This document shows positions 1-6,555 of a DNA stretch of 8,042 nt, one piece after another. Position 1 is the first letter of the stretch. Every line of letters starts with the position of its first letter. The notes beneath the pieces are model-generated. The model made no database searches. It saw only the letters and a program-made list of their open reading frames with translations, and was not told the DNA's origin. Both the position numbers and the translations under genes were made by a program. This DNA comes from Rhizobium sp. Q54 (lineage in GTDB: Bacteria > Pseudomonadota > Alphaproteobacteria > Rhizobiales > Beijerinckiaceae). The DNA lies in contig CAMDKB010000207.1 in assembly GCA_945901195.1 (NCBI GenBank), forward strand, positions 1 through 8,042, in the 5' to 3' direction.

Positions 1-240
1 CGAAACGGCGGAACCGACACTTTCGACGAAGCCAGCGGCTTCATTGCCTGGGGTGAGCGGCATCTTCATGGGTTCAGGATAATAGAACCCGCCGCGCCGC
101 ACATTGATATCGGAGAAATTGATGCCAATGGCGGTGTGACGGACCAGCACTTCGTTGGCGGCGGGTGCGGGCAATTCCACGTCGATGAGGTTCATCACCT
201 CCGGCTCGCCATGCGTTTGAATGCGGATTGCTTTGACCAT
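1..240 (-). CDS. NADPH:quinone oxidoreductase-like MDR protein (5' part only)
   Basis: This is the first 80 codons of a gene that runs off the left edge. The translation resembles the N-terminus of E. coli Qor and related zinc-independent medium-chain dehydrogenases/reductases: a GroES-like fold with HGEPEV near residue 10, the AIGINFSDINVRRG stretch, and a GNEAAGFVESVGS segment at the end of the visible part. MDR family members of this type reduce quinones or enoyl/enone substrates with NADPH in the cytoplasm. Classical zinc-dependent alcohol dehydrogenases have a Cys where this protein reads N-F-S-D, which favours the zinc-free quinone oxidoreductase branch. The start is supported by a GAGGGGGG purine run (252 down to 245) just upstream. 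It is divergent from the flavoprotein gene at 313. The nucleotide-binding half lies outside the window, so cofactor and substrate cannot be confirmed. Confidence 0.85.
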   Translation of the reverse strand, partial: MVKAIRIQTHGEPEVMNLIDVELPAPAANEVLVRHTAIGINFSDINVRRGGFYYPEPMKMPLTPGNEAAGFVESVGSAVS

Positions 241-312
241 TGGTCCCCCCTCTGTCATGCCATGCCGACAGCCGGTTGTCCGGCGTGAGCTTTTTGAGGC
301 TGTGAGTATTTC
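241..312. promoter_or_regulatory. Divergent intergenic region between quinone oxidoreductase and flavoprotein genes
   Basis: The 72 bases between two divergent start codons must hold the 5' signals of the minus-strand gene, and probably those of the plus-strand series too. It contains the minus-strand ribosome site (245-252) and a short perfect inverted repeat, GCCGG-TTGT-CCGGC (271-284), with GTGAGC and a T5 run to its right. No convincing -35/-10 pair was found. The inverted repeat could be an operator for a shared regulator, but a 5-base arm is easily met by chance in this GC-rich DNA. Confidence 0.4.
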
Positions 313-1554
313 ATGGGTAAGGCGGAGAGGCCAGATGTGCCGAAGATAAAAAATGCCGCAGTGATCGGCGGTGGCCCTGCGGGTCTGATGGCTGCCGAAA
401 TGCTGGCGCGTGACGGGGCGCATGTCACGATCTATGAGCGCATGCCGTCGCTGGCGCGTAAATTCCTCATGGCGGGGCGGGGCGGACTCAACATCACCCA
501 TAGTGAGCCGCTCGCCAGGTTTCTCAAGCGATATGGCGATGAGGAAGGTCATCTTGCGGCTGCGATTGACGCATTTTCGCCCGCGGCTCTCATTGCATGG
601 TGTGAAGAGCTAGGGCAGGAGACTTTTGTTGGCAGCAGCGGGCGTGTGTTTCCCAAATCGATGAAAGCTTCGCCGCTTCTGCGCGCCTGGCTCAGGCGGC
701 TCAATGGACAAGGCGTGCAAGTGAAGTTGCGGCATCATTTTCGCGGCTGGGATGAGGCGGGACGATTGCTTGTGGAGGATGCCGATGGCGAGCTTCATAA
801 AATTGATGCCGATGCTACGATTCTCGCCATGGGCGGGGCATCGTGGGCGCGGCTCGGTTCGGATGGCGCATGGAGTAGCCTGCTGCGAGCAAAAGGCGTT
901 GCACTATTGCCTTGGCGGCCCGCCAATTGCGGATTCGACGTCGCATGGTCGCAACATCTGCGCGACAATTTTGCCGGTTCACCGCTGAAGAATGTAGCGC
1001 TGGTTTTCAACGATGTGCGTGTCACCGGGGAATGTACGATATCCGGTTATGGCCTCGAAGGCGGGGCCATCTACACGCAATCAGCGGCTCTTCGTGATGC
1101 GATTGATCGCGATGGGGAAGCGTTGCTGATGATCGATCTGAAGCCGGATATGAGCGCTGATGTTCTGGCGCAACGGCTTGAAGCGCCACGGGGCAAGACA
1201 TCGCTGTCCAATCATCTGCGCAAAAGACTGGCGATGCCCGCCATCGAGATCGCGTTGCTGCGTGAAACCGATGCGCCTTTCGATGATCCACGCAAACTGG
1301 CGGCGCATATCAAGGCGCTTCCCTTGCGTCTGCTGGGTGTCCGCCCCATCGAGCGGGCGATCTCCAGCGCGGGAGGCATTGCTTTTTCCGAACTGGATGA
1401 GAACTTCATGCTGAAACGCATGCCGGGTGTATTTTGTGCCGGTGAAATGCTGGACTGGGAAGCGCCAACCGGCGGCTATCTGCTGCAGGCCTGTATGGCG
1501 ACAGGTTTTGCTGCAGGGCAAGGGGCAATCGCCTGGCTTGAGGGGGCCAGGTGA
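313..1554 (+). CDS. HI0933/PP_4765-family FAD-dependent flavoprotein
   Basis: A 413-residue predicted cytoplasmic flavoprotein. An N-terminal Rossmann dinucleotide-binding motif GGGPAG (residues 19-24) is followed by the strand-end acid E42. The family signature GRGGLNIT lies at 55-62, a second FAD-contact segment LAMGGASWARLGSDG at about 171-185, and the C-terminal CAGEMLDWEAPTGGY at about 375-389. These match the HI0933-like family (PF03486), specifically the uncharacterised PP_4765-type subgroup (TIGR03862). Its reaction is unknown; relatives such as BaiN are flavin oxidoreductases. Length is normal and the frame is intact. The ATG at 313 has only a distant GAGG (296-299). An in-frame GTG at 337 has GGAGAGG (324-330) six bases upstream and would remove eight residues before the FAD motif, so 337 may be the true start. 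It ends 93 bases before the hydroxylase gene; a functional link to the downstream genes is not shown. Confidence 0.92.
   Translation: MGKAERPDVPKIKNAAVIGGGPAGLMAAEMLARDGAHVTIYERMPSLARKFLMAGRGGLNITHSEPLARFLKRYGDEEGHLAAAIDAFSPAALIAWCEELGQETFVGSSGRVFPKSMKASPLLRAWLRRLNGQGVQVKLRHHFRGWDEAGRLLVEDADGELHKIDADATILAMGGASWARLGSDGAWSSLLRAKGVALLPWRPANCGFDVAWSQHLRDNFAGSPLKNVALVFNDVRVTGECTISGYGLEGGAIYTQSAALRDAIDRDGEALLMIDLKPDMSADVLAQRLEAPRGKTSLSNHLRKRLAMPAIEIALLRETDAPFDDPRKLAAHIKALPLRLLGVRPIERAISSAGGIAFSELDENFMLKRMPGVFCAGEMLDWEAPTGGYLLQACMATGFAAGQGAIAWLEGAR
324..330 (+). promoter_or_regulatory. Strong Shine-Dalgarno site pointing to GTG start at 337
   Basis: GGAGAGG sits six bases before an in-frame GTG at 337, inside the annotated 5' end of the flavoprotein gene. 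The ATG at 313 has only GAGG 13 bases upstream. Starting at 337 still leaves about eleven residues before the GGGPAG FAD motif, which is enough for the first beta strand. Either start, or both, could be used. Confidence 0.5.
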
Positions 1555-1647
1555 GCAGCGTCTCGATTTGTTGAGCGGCCATCTGGACACGTTGCCGAAA
1601 TATATGGTGGTGTCGCTCCTGATCAAAGTGGACGCTAAAGCTCAATC

Positions 1648-3255
1648 ATGTCTTCGAAATTTGCGCAGCCCGAAAATGTTTTTGATGTCGCCATCTCTGG
1701 CTACGGGCCAACTGGGCTTGCAGCCGCGTCGTTGCTCGCGCAACGCGGGCACAGCGTATGCGTTTTCGAACGCTGGCCGACGCTTTATGGACAACCGCGC
1801 ATCGCGACTATTGATGGCGAAAGCGCCCGCATCATTCAAGCAGCCGGGGATGCTGAGCATGCTTTCCGCAATTCGGTTTCGCGGCCCCGCTATTTGCTCG
1901 CCAATGGTGAGGGCAAGGTGCTCGTAGATTTCGACTGGAGCGGCGAACACGTCTGCGGCCATCCGTTTCGTATTTCGCTGCATCAACCCGATATTGAGGA
2001 CGCCATGGATGCGCGCGCCCGCATGGCCGGCGCACAAATCAATACAGGCTGGGAAGTTTGCGGAATCGAACAGGCCGAAGATTTCGTCGCTGTCACGGCG
2101 CAACAACGCGATAGCGATGCGAAGCGCGTAATTCGCGCGCGTTATGTGATTGGCGCCGACGGCGCGCGCAGCGTGACGCGTGAATTGCTGGGTATCGAAC
2201 GTGAAAGCTGGCCGTTTCGTGGCGCGTGGTTCACTGTGGATGCGACGCGCAAGCGCGAATTGCCGGATTTTCTGGGGCAATCGCCAGACGGCCGCATAGC
2301 TGCGATTTTCTGCGCGCCGGAAGGGCGTGCGCATTCCATCATTCCACTGGGCAAGGATGTCATCCGCATCAATTTCCAGATTGATCCCGATGTAGACCGC
2401 AAGAGTGTTGCCGACCCCGCAATTGCCTATCGCTATCTGAAAGAGACCTATGGTCTGACAAGCGATGATCTCGAAGTATTTCGTCAGGCTGTGCATGTGT
2501 TCGAAGGCAGGCTTGCCAGTCAATGGCGCAAGGGGCGTGTCTTCATTGCAGGCGACGCTGCACATGCGATGACGCCGTTCATGGGGCAGGGTGGTTGTTC
2601 TGCTTTGCGCGATTCAGCCAATCTGAGCTGGAAGCTTGATCTTGTCCTGCGCGGCATGGCTGCGGATAAACTGCTTGATAGCTACGAGGCGGAACGCAAG
2701 CCGCATGCGCGTTATTATGTGCATGGTTCAGACAGGCTGGGCGCGCTGGCGTTTATCGGCGATAAAGCGGCCGCACGGCAGCGGGACGAAGTCTACGTCA
2801 ATCAACCGGCCGCACCGGCTCAGGCCGAGCCGATAATCAAACACGGGATATTGCATCTGGATGCGGCGCAACAGCCGATTGCGCCAGCGGGCGAAGTCGG
2901 GCCTCAGGCGCTGGTCATATGGCAAGGTCGCAAAGCATTATTCGATGATATTTTCGGATGGGGCTTCCAGATTCTTTATCGCGGTATTTCGCCGGAACAA
3001 ATTCTGAGAGCCGATCAATTGGTGAAATTGTCCGAAATCAAATGTGCGCTGGCGGGCATTGGCTCAGGGACATCGCGGGAACTGGTGCAAGATATCACCG
3101 GTCGCTTCGAGAAATTTTTCGGCGAGCACGGCATCAATGGCCTCATCCTGCGACCAGATTTCGTTATTTATGCCGGCCTGCACGCCCCGGAAGACATGGT
3201 GCAGCGGGTCGATGAATTGATTGCGCAGGTTACAGCTTCGACCAGTTCTCCCTGA
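1648..3255 (+). CDS. MhpA-like FAD-dependent aromatic hydroxylase
   Basis: A 535-residue group A flavoprotein monooxygenase (PF01494 type). The FAD-binding GYGPTG is at residues 18-23, the ribose-binding acid at E41, and a conserved arginine at R51 (QPRIATIDGES). The NAD(P)H/FAD 'DG' motif is GADGARS with D171-G172, and the FAD 'GD' motif is IAGDAAHAMTPFMGQGG with G302-D303. A C-terminal thioredoxin-like region follows, containing the LILRPDFVIYAG segment typical of MhpA and phenol-hydroxylase relatives. Known members use NAD(P)H and O2 to hydroxylate phenolic rings, for example 3-(3-hydroxyphenyl)propionate; the substrate here is unknown, so no symbol is given. E. coli MhpA is of similar length. 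An in-frame TAA at 1636 rules out an earlier start. The ribosome site is weak (AAAG at 1637-1640). The binding-protein genes follow after 136 bases on the same strand. Confidence 0.9.
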   Translation: MSSKFAQPENVFDVAISGYGPTGLAAASLLAQRGHSVCVFERWPTLYGQPRIATIDGESARIIQAAGDAEHAFRNSVSRPRYLLANGEGKVLVDFDWSGEHVCGHPFRISLHQPDIEDAMDARARMAGAQINTGWEVCGIEQAEDFVAVTAQQRDSDAKRVIRARYVIGADGARSVTRELLGIERESWPFRGAWFTVDATRKRELPDFLGQSPDGRIAAIFCAPEGRAHSIIPLGKDVIRINFQIDPDVDRKSVADPAIAYRYLKETYGLTSDDLEVFRQAVHVFEGRLASQWRKGRVFIAGDAAHAMTPFMGQGGCSALRDSANLSWKLDLVLRGMAADKLLDSYEAERKPHARYYVHGSDRLGALAFIGDKAAARQRDEVYVNQPAAPAQAEPIIKHGILHLDAAQQPIAPAGEVGPQALVIWQGRKALFDDIFGWGFQILYRGISPEQILRADQLVKLSEIKCALAGIGSGTSRELVQDITGRFEKFFGEHGINGLILRPDFVIYAGLHAPEDMVQRVDELIAQVTASTSSP

Positions 3256-3379
3256 TCAAGCGTAACCGCCCGCCTCACTTCACGTCCCCAGCGGCGAAAG
3301 AAATCATGGCGGCAAAATCGGCTCCCGGCACCCGGGGCATTGCAATTGACCGGCTTCCGGGCGACATTTGTTCCGAAAT

Positions 3380-3385
3380 AGGGGA
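3380..3385 (+). promoter_or_regulatory. Ribosome binding site setting the start at 3392
   Basis: AGGGGA lies six bases before the ATG at 3392. A longer reading from a TTG at 3368 would place eight charged or polar residues in front of the signal peptide and lacks a comparable site, so 3392 is preferred. Confidence 0.7.
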
Positions 3386-3391
3386 AACGCC

Positions 3392-4369
3392 ATGCCAAGA
3401 GTCCGCTATGCGTTGCTGGCCGCCGTCGCGCTGTTTGTTGCACCTGCGATGGCGCAAGATGCGAGATTTCCAAGCAAGCCAGTGCGGCTGATCACGCTCA
3501 CGTCTGCGGGTGGGACTTTGGATATGCTGGCGCGGCTGATTGCCGATGAGGCGGGCAAGCAATTCGGGCAGACGGTGTCGGTGGAAAACCGGGTGGGTGC
3601 GGGCGGCAATATTGGCGCCCAAATGCTCGCGCGTGCTGAACCTGATGGTCATACGATCGGCATGGTCACGGTATCAACTCACGGCATTAACCCGACGCTC
3701 TACGGCGACAAAATGCGATTTGATCCGATCAATGATTTTGCTTTCATCACCATAGCAGCACTGGCGAAAAATGTGGTCGTGGTACATCCGTCACTACAGG
3801 TGAAGAACGTAACCGAACTTGCCGACTACGCGCGCAAGAATCCCGAAGCGCTATCGTTCGGTTCGGCAGGTTCTGGCACATCACAACATCTCAGCGGTGA
3901 GATGGTGAAGATGGTCGCAAACGTGAAGATGACTCATGTGCCCTATCGTGGCGCATCCGCCGCAATGCCCGACCTGCTGGCCGGGCGAATACAGGTGATG
4001 TTCATTGCCATTCCCGAAGCGCGGCAGCATATCGCGGCAGGGACTCTTCGCGCCATTGGCCTCACTTCAAAAGCACGTTCAATTTCCCTGCCTGATGTGA
4101 TCCCTATGGCGGAGCAGGAAGGCTTTGCCGGTTTTGATGTCAGCGCGTGGTTCGCGGTTGCAGCGCCGGCCAAAACGCCGCGCGTGATTGTTGATCGCTA
4201 CAACAAGATTATTGGCGACTTTCTCCGGCGGCCGGATATCAATGCCAAGCTCGAAGCCGCAGGCCTTGATGTTGTCGCCTCGAGTCCGGAGGCGATGGCG
4301 GAGTTTGTCAAGGAAGAGATCGCCCGCTGGGCGCCGGTCGTGAAGGCTTCCGGCGCAATCGGGGAATAA
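3392..4369 (+). CDS. TctC/Bug-family periplasmic substrate-binding protein (first)
   Basis: A 325-residue secreted receptor of the tripartite tricarboxylate transporter (TTT) binding-protein family (PF03970/Bug type). The Sec signal peptide has a basic MPRVR start, a hydrophobic core to about residue 17, and a likely cleavage after AMA (21) before QD. The mature N-terminus, FPSKPVRLI, is the family signature. VENRVGAGGNIGA lies at 64-76, FGSAGSGTSQHL at 156-167, and VPYRGASAAMPDLLAGRI from 183. Family members bind carboxylates (citrate, glutamate, nicotinate, aromatic acids) in the periplasm and pass them to TctA/TctB. The first ligand loop is unusual: LTSAGGTLD (36-44) where many Bug proteins read P-F/Y-x-P-G-G-x-x-D, though the aspartate (D44) is kept. 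No TctA or TctB gene is visible. Family assignment is firm; the ligand is unknown. Confidence 0.93.
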   Translation: MPRVRYALLAAVALFVAPAMAQDARFPSKPVRLITLTSAGGTLDMLARLIADEAGKQFGQTVSVENRVGAGGNIGAQMLARAEPDGHTIGMVTVSTHGINPTLYGDKMRFDPINDFAFITIAALAKNVVVVHPSLQVKNVTELADYARKNPEALSFGSAGSGTSQHLSGEMVKMVANVKMTHVPYRGASAAMPDLLAGRIQVMFIAIPEARQHIAAGTLRAIGLTSKARSISLPDVIPMAEQEGFAGFDVSAWFAVAAPAKTPRVIVDRYNKIIGDFLRRPDINAKLEAAGLDVVASSPEAMAEFVKEEIARWAPVVKASGAIGE

Positions 4370-4419
4370 AACGGGTTTTTACGCCGCTTGGTTTGTTCAC
4401 TAAACTCTATCGAAATTCT

Positions 4420-4425
4420 GGAGGA
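4420..4425 (+). promoter_or_regulatory. Ribosome binding site setting the start at 4430
   Basis: GGAGGA lies four bases before the ATG at 4430. The frame is open back to a TTG at 4388, but that start would put acidic residues (EILEED) ahead of the signal peptide and has no good site, so 4430 is preferred. Confidence 0.75.
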
Positions 4426-4429
4426 AGAC

Positions 4430-5482
4430 ATGGCCGCGGAAAAGTACCTGGCTTGCGCCATTATATGTGCTGCCGCTGCAATCGGCTCACCTGCAAGGGC
4501 GCAGGATGCTGTTGCTGAGTTTTATCGCGGCAAACAGATCAGTATCTATGCGGCGTCCTCGGCCGGTGGCGGCTACGACACTTATGCGCGATTGCTGGGC
4601 CGTCATATCGGGCGCTATATTCCTGGAAATCCCACGCCTGTGGTGCAAAATATGCCCGGTGCGGCAGGGAAAACCGCGACAGCCTTCATCGCCAATGTAG
4701 CGCCGCGCGATGGCACGGCGATGACTGGCACCTACGCACAGGCGATTACCGATCCGCTTGTCACTGATCGCGCCAAAAGCCCCTATGATCCAGAAAAAAT
4801 GCTTTATCTCGGGAGTATGGAAGGCGAGCCCTATCTCTGTTTTGTACGCAGCGATGCGCCCGTGAAAACAATGCAGGACTTGTTGGAAAAGGAGCTTATC
4901 GTCGGAGGCTCCGCGCCGGGAGCCTCGATGGTGGCTTCGCCTGCGCTTCTCAACAATGTCATCGGTACAAAGTTCAGACTTGTGATGGGATACAAGGGTT
5001 CGCGCGAGGTGACGCTGGCTGCCATACGCGGCGAGATTCAGGGCTGGTGTGGCATGGGCTGGAGCGCCTCCCAAGCCGTGATACGGCAAGAGCTGGAACG
5101 TGGCGAATTGCGCATTCTGTTTCAGGAGAACGGTGAGGAGAACGAGCTTACACGCAGGCTGAAAATTCCGCGCGCCACCGAACTTGCGAGAAGCAAGGAA
5201 GATCTGCAGGTGATGAACCTGTTTTATTCGCAGCAACGGTTCGGCCGACCCTATATCACCACGCCGGGCGTGCCTGCAGACAGGTTGGCGGCGCTGCGCG
5301 ACGCTTTTGCAAACGTATTGTCTGACAAGCAATTGCTCTCGGAAGCCGAGCGTCTCAATATTCGCGTGACGTTGATGAGGGGTGAGGAATTGCAAAACAT
5401 TGTGAGCAATATTTATAAAACGCCGCCAGAGCTTGTAGAGCGGGCGAAGAAGGCTCTGGATATAAGTGGCGTTGTGAAATAA
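4430..5482 (+). CDS. TctC-like periplasmic substrate-binding protein (second, divergent branch)
   Basis: A 350-residue protein with a short Sec signal: MAAEKY, then an Ala/Ile/Cys-rich core, and likely cleavage after ARA (24) before QD. The mature part starts with EFYRGKQISIY, then the ligand loop SSAGGGYDTYARLLGRHI (43-60, with D50), PGNPTPVVQNMPGAAG (65-80), VGGSAPGA (158-165) and the tryptophan-rich EIQGWCGMGW (202-211). This pattern belongs to the long TctC-like branch found in Bradyrhizobium-type genomes. It is a separate branch from the Bug-type neighbour upstream, so the pair is not a recent tandem duplicate. The expected role is periplasmic capture of an organic acid for a TTT-type permease, but no permease is adjacent. 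The next gene starts 36 bases downstream in the same reading frame, so they are probably co-transcribed. Confidence 0.9.
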   Translation: MAAEKYLACAIICAAAAIGSPARAQDAVAEFYRGKQISIYAASSAGGGYDTYARLLGRHIGRYIPGNPTPVVQNMPGAAGKTATAFIANVAPRDGTAMTGTYAQAITDPLVTDRAKSPYDPEKMLYLGSMEGEPYLCFVRSDAPVKTMQDLLEKELIVGGSAPGASMVASPALLNNVIGTKFRLVMGYKGSREVTLAAIRGEIQGWCGMGWSASQAVIRQELERGELRILFQENGEENELTRRLKIPRATELARSKEDLQVMNLFYSQQRFGRPYITTPGVPADRLAALRDAFANVLSDKQLLSEAERLNIRVTLMRGEELQNIVSNIYKTPPELVERAKKALDISGVVK

Positions 5483-5518
5483 CCTGCGATCACGAGCATA
5501 TTCAAGGAACACGGTATC

Positions 5519-6472
5519 ATGAATACGACAGGCGTCGAACTGAAATTTCTCGGCAGCGGCGTGAACTGGATGCCTCTGTGCGGCCAGCTGGCCTTGTGGC
5601 TCGGCGGTTATTATAGCGTGCTGGGAGCAGGCGCGCGCGTCTCGGTCACGGCTATCGAACCGGGGCGCAGCATATTCGACGGCTGCCATGCAGTCGCAGC
5701 GGGCGACTATCACGCGGCCATCACCACGCCGTCCTGGATCGGGCGGCTCGCCGCCACTGGGGTGCAACCTTTCAGAGAACCGCTCCCGTTGCGAGCAATT
5801 GCGAATTTTCCCCATAACGACCGCATGGTGTTTGCGGTGCGCGCGGCAACCGGCATCCGCAGTTTCGAGGATATCCGCGACAGGAAATATCCCCTGCGCG
5901 TTTCAACGACTTTGCTGGAAACAAATCATCCGGCGTCATGGTGCGCCGAAGAAGTGATGAAGGCCTATGGCTTCGGGTTTGCCGATATCGAGAGCTGGGG
6001 CGGAAAAGTTCTGCGCGACAGACCGCGCATGCTGAGCGGCGGTGGCGCGGCGGTTTCTGAAGATTTCGACGCCATATTCGACGAAGCCATCATGACATTG
6101 CGCTGGAAGAAACTGACAGCCGAGCACGATCTCATATTTCTCCCGGTCGCCGACACGATCCTGCAACGATTGAGTCAACAGGGTTGGCAGCGTGGCGTTC
6201 TCTCCAAAGGTTTGTTCCGCGGCATAGACAGGGACATACCGACCCTCGATTTCAGCGGCTGGCTGATGTATTGCGCAGAAGCGCTCGATGATGACCTTGC
6301 CTATTATATCGTCATGGCGATCGACGAACAGAAGGAGGCCATCAATCGCGTAATGGACAGGCCCGGCTCCGGATTAACAGGCAAGATCGACATGCGCGAA
6401 TTGGCCCGGGATCTACCCATACCGCTGCATCCCGGCGCGGAGCGCTATTATCGCGAGAAGGGCTATTTATAG
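5519..6472 (+). CDS. TAXI-like solute-binding-fold protein without signal peptide
   Basis: A 317-residue protein resembling TAXI-type TRAP binding subunits and NMT1-like periplasmic-binding folds. It begins VELKFLGSGVNWMPLCGQLA. It has a ligand-lobe segment AGDYHAAITTPSW (61-73) followed by an aromatic and Leu-rich stretch. The usual inter-lobe D-[IL]-[RK] segment is SFEDIRDRKYPLRVST (115-130). The C-terminal third is helical and charged (AIDEQKEAINRVMD). There is no hydrophobic signal peptide. The frame upstream reaches the TAA of the preceding gene (5480-5482) with no ATG, GTG or TTG, so no secreted form is encoded. AAGGA (5504-5508) supports the ATG at 5519. It is therefore probably cytoplasmic: perhaps an enzyme on this fold (4,5-dihydroxyphthalate decarboxylase is one known precedent) or a sensor. 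The coding region is certain; the family call is moderate and the function unknown. Confidence 0.8.
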   Translation: MNTTGVELKFLGSGVNWMPLCGQLALWLGGYYSVLGAGARVSVTAIEPGRSIFDGCHAVAAGDYHAAITTPSWIGRLAATGVQPFREPLPLRAIANFPHNDRMVFAVRAATGIRSFEDIRDRKYPLRVSTTLLETNHPASWCAEEVMKAYGFGFADIESWGGKVLRDRPRMLSGGGAAVSEDFDAIFDEAIMTLRWKKLTAEHDLIFLPVADTILQRLSQQGWQRGVLSKGLFRGIDRDIPTLDFSGWLMYCAEALDDDLAYYIVMAIDEQKEAINRVMDRPGSGLTGKIDMRELARDLPIPLHPGAERYYREKGYL

Positions 6473-6540
6473 ACATACGCCGGGTCGGCCATATTGGATC
6501 GACAGAGGGAACATACAAGACCCGAGACATGAATCGAAAA

Positions 6541-6550
6541 AGGGAGGGGA
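6541..6550 (+). promoter_or_regulatory. Ribosome binding site setting the start at 6556
   Basis: The purine run AGGGAGGGGA ends five bases before the ATG at 6556. An earlier in-frame ATG at 6529 would add nine residues (MNRKREGKS) in front of the signal peptide and would itself span this run, so 6556 is the better start. Confidence 0.7.
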
Positions 6551-6555
6551 AATCC

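Noticed and set aside
1427..1927. A 166-codon plus-strand frame bridging the flavoprotein and hydroxylase genes.
   Set aside because: It overlaps both strongly supported genes in another frame, and its translation is low in recognisable structure.
1642..2565. A 307-codon open frame on the minus strand inside the hydroxylase gene.
   Set aside because: It lies opposite a gene with clear FAD motifs and shows no family resemblance, so it is a shadow of codon bias.
3322..3360. Two small GC-rich hairpins (CCCGG-CAC-CCGGG at 3324-3336 and CCGG-CTT-CCGG at 3350-3360) between the hydroxylase and the first binding-protein gene.
   Set aside because: Stems are only 4-5 bases, there is no T tract for a terminator, and such repeats are common by chance in this composition.
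4370..4380. AAAACGGG followed by T5 just after the first TctC-like gene, as a possible terminator.
   Set aside because: Any stem would be four A-T pairs, which is too weak for intrinsic termination.
4378..4406. A possible -35/-10 pair (TTTACG, 17 bases, TAAACT) before the second TctC-like gene.
   Set aside because: Each hexamer matches the consensus at only four positions in a locally AT-rich gap, and the short spacing to neighbours favours co-transcription.
4487..5815. A 442-codon open frame on the minus strand, covering most of the second TctC-like gene and the start of the TAXI-like gene.
   Set aside because: It is antisense to two well-supported genes. Its translation is rich in Arg, His and Cys with no recognisable domain, as expected of a shadow frame in GC-rich coding DNA.
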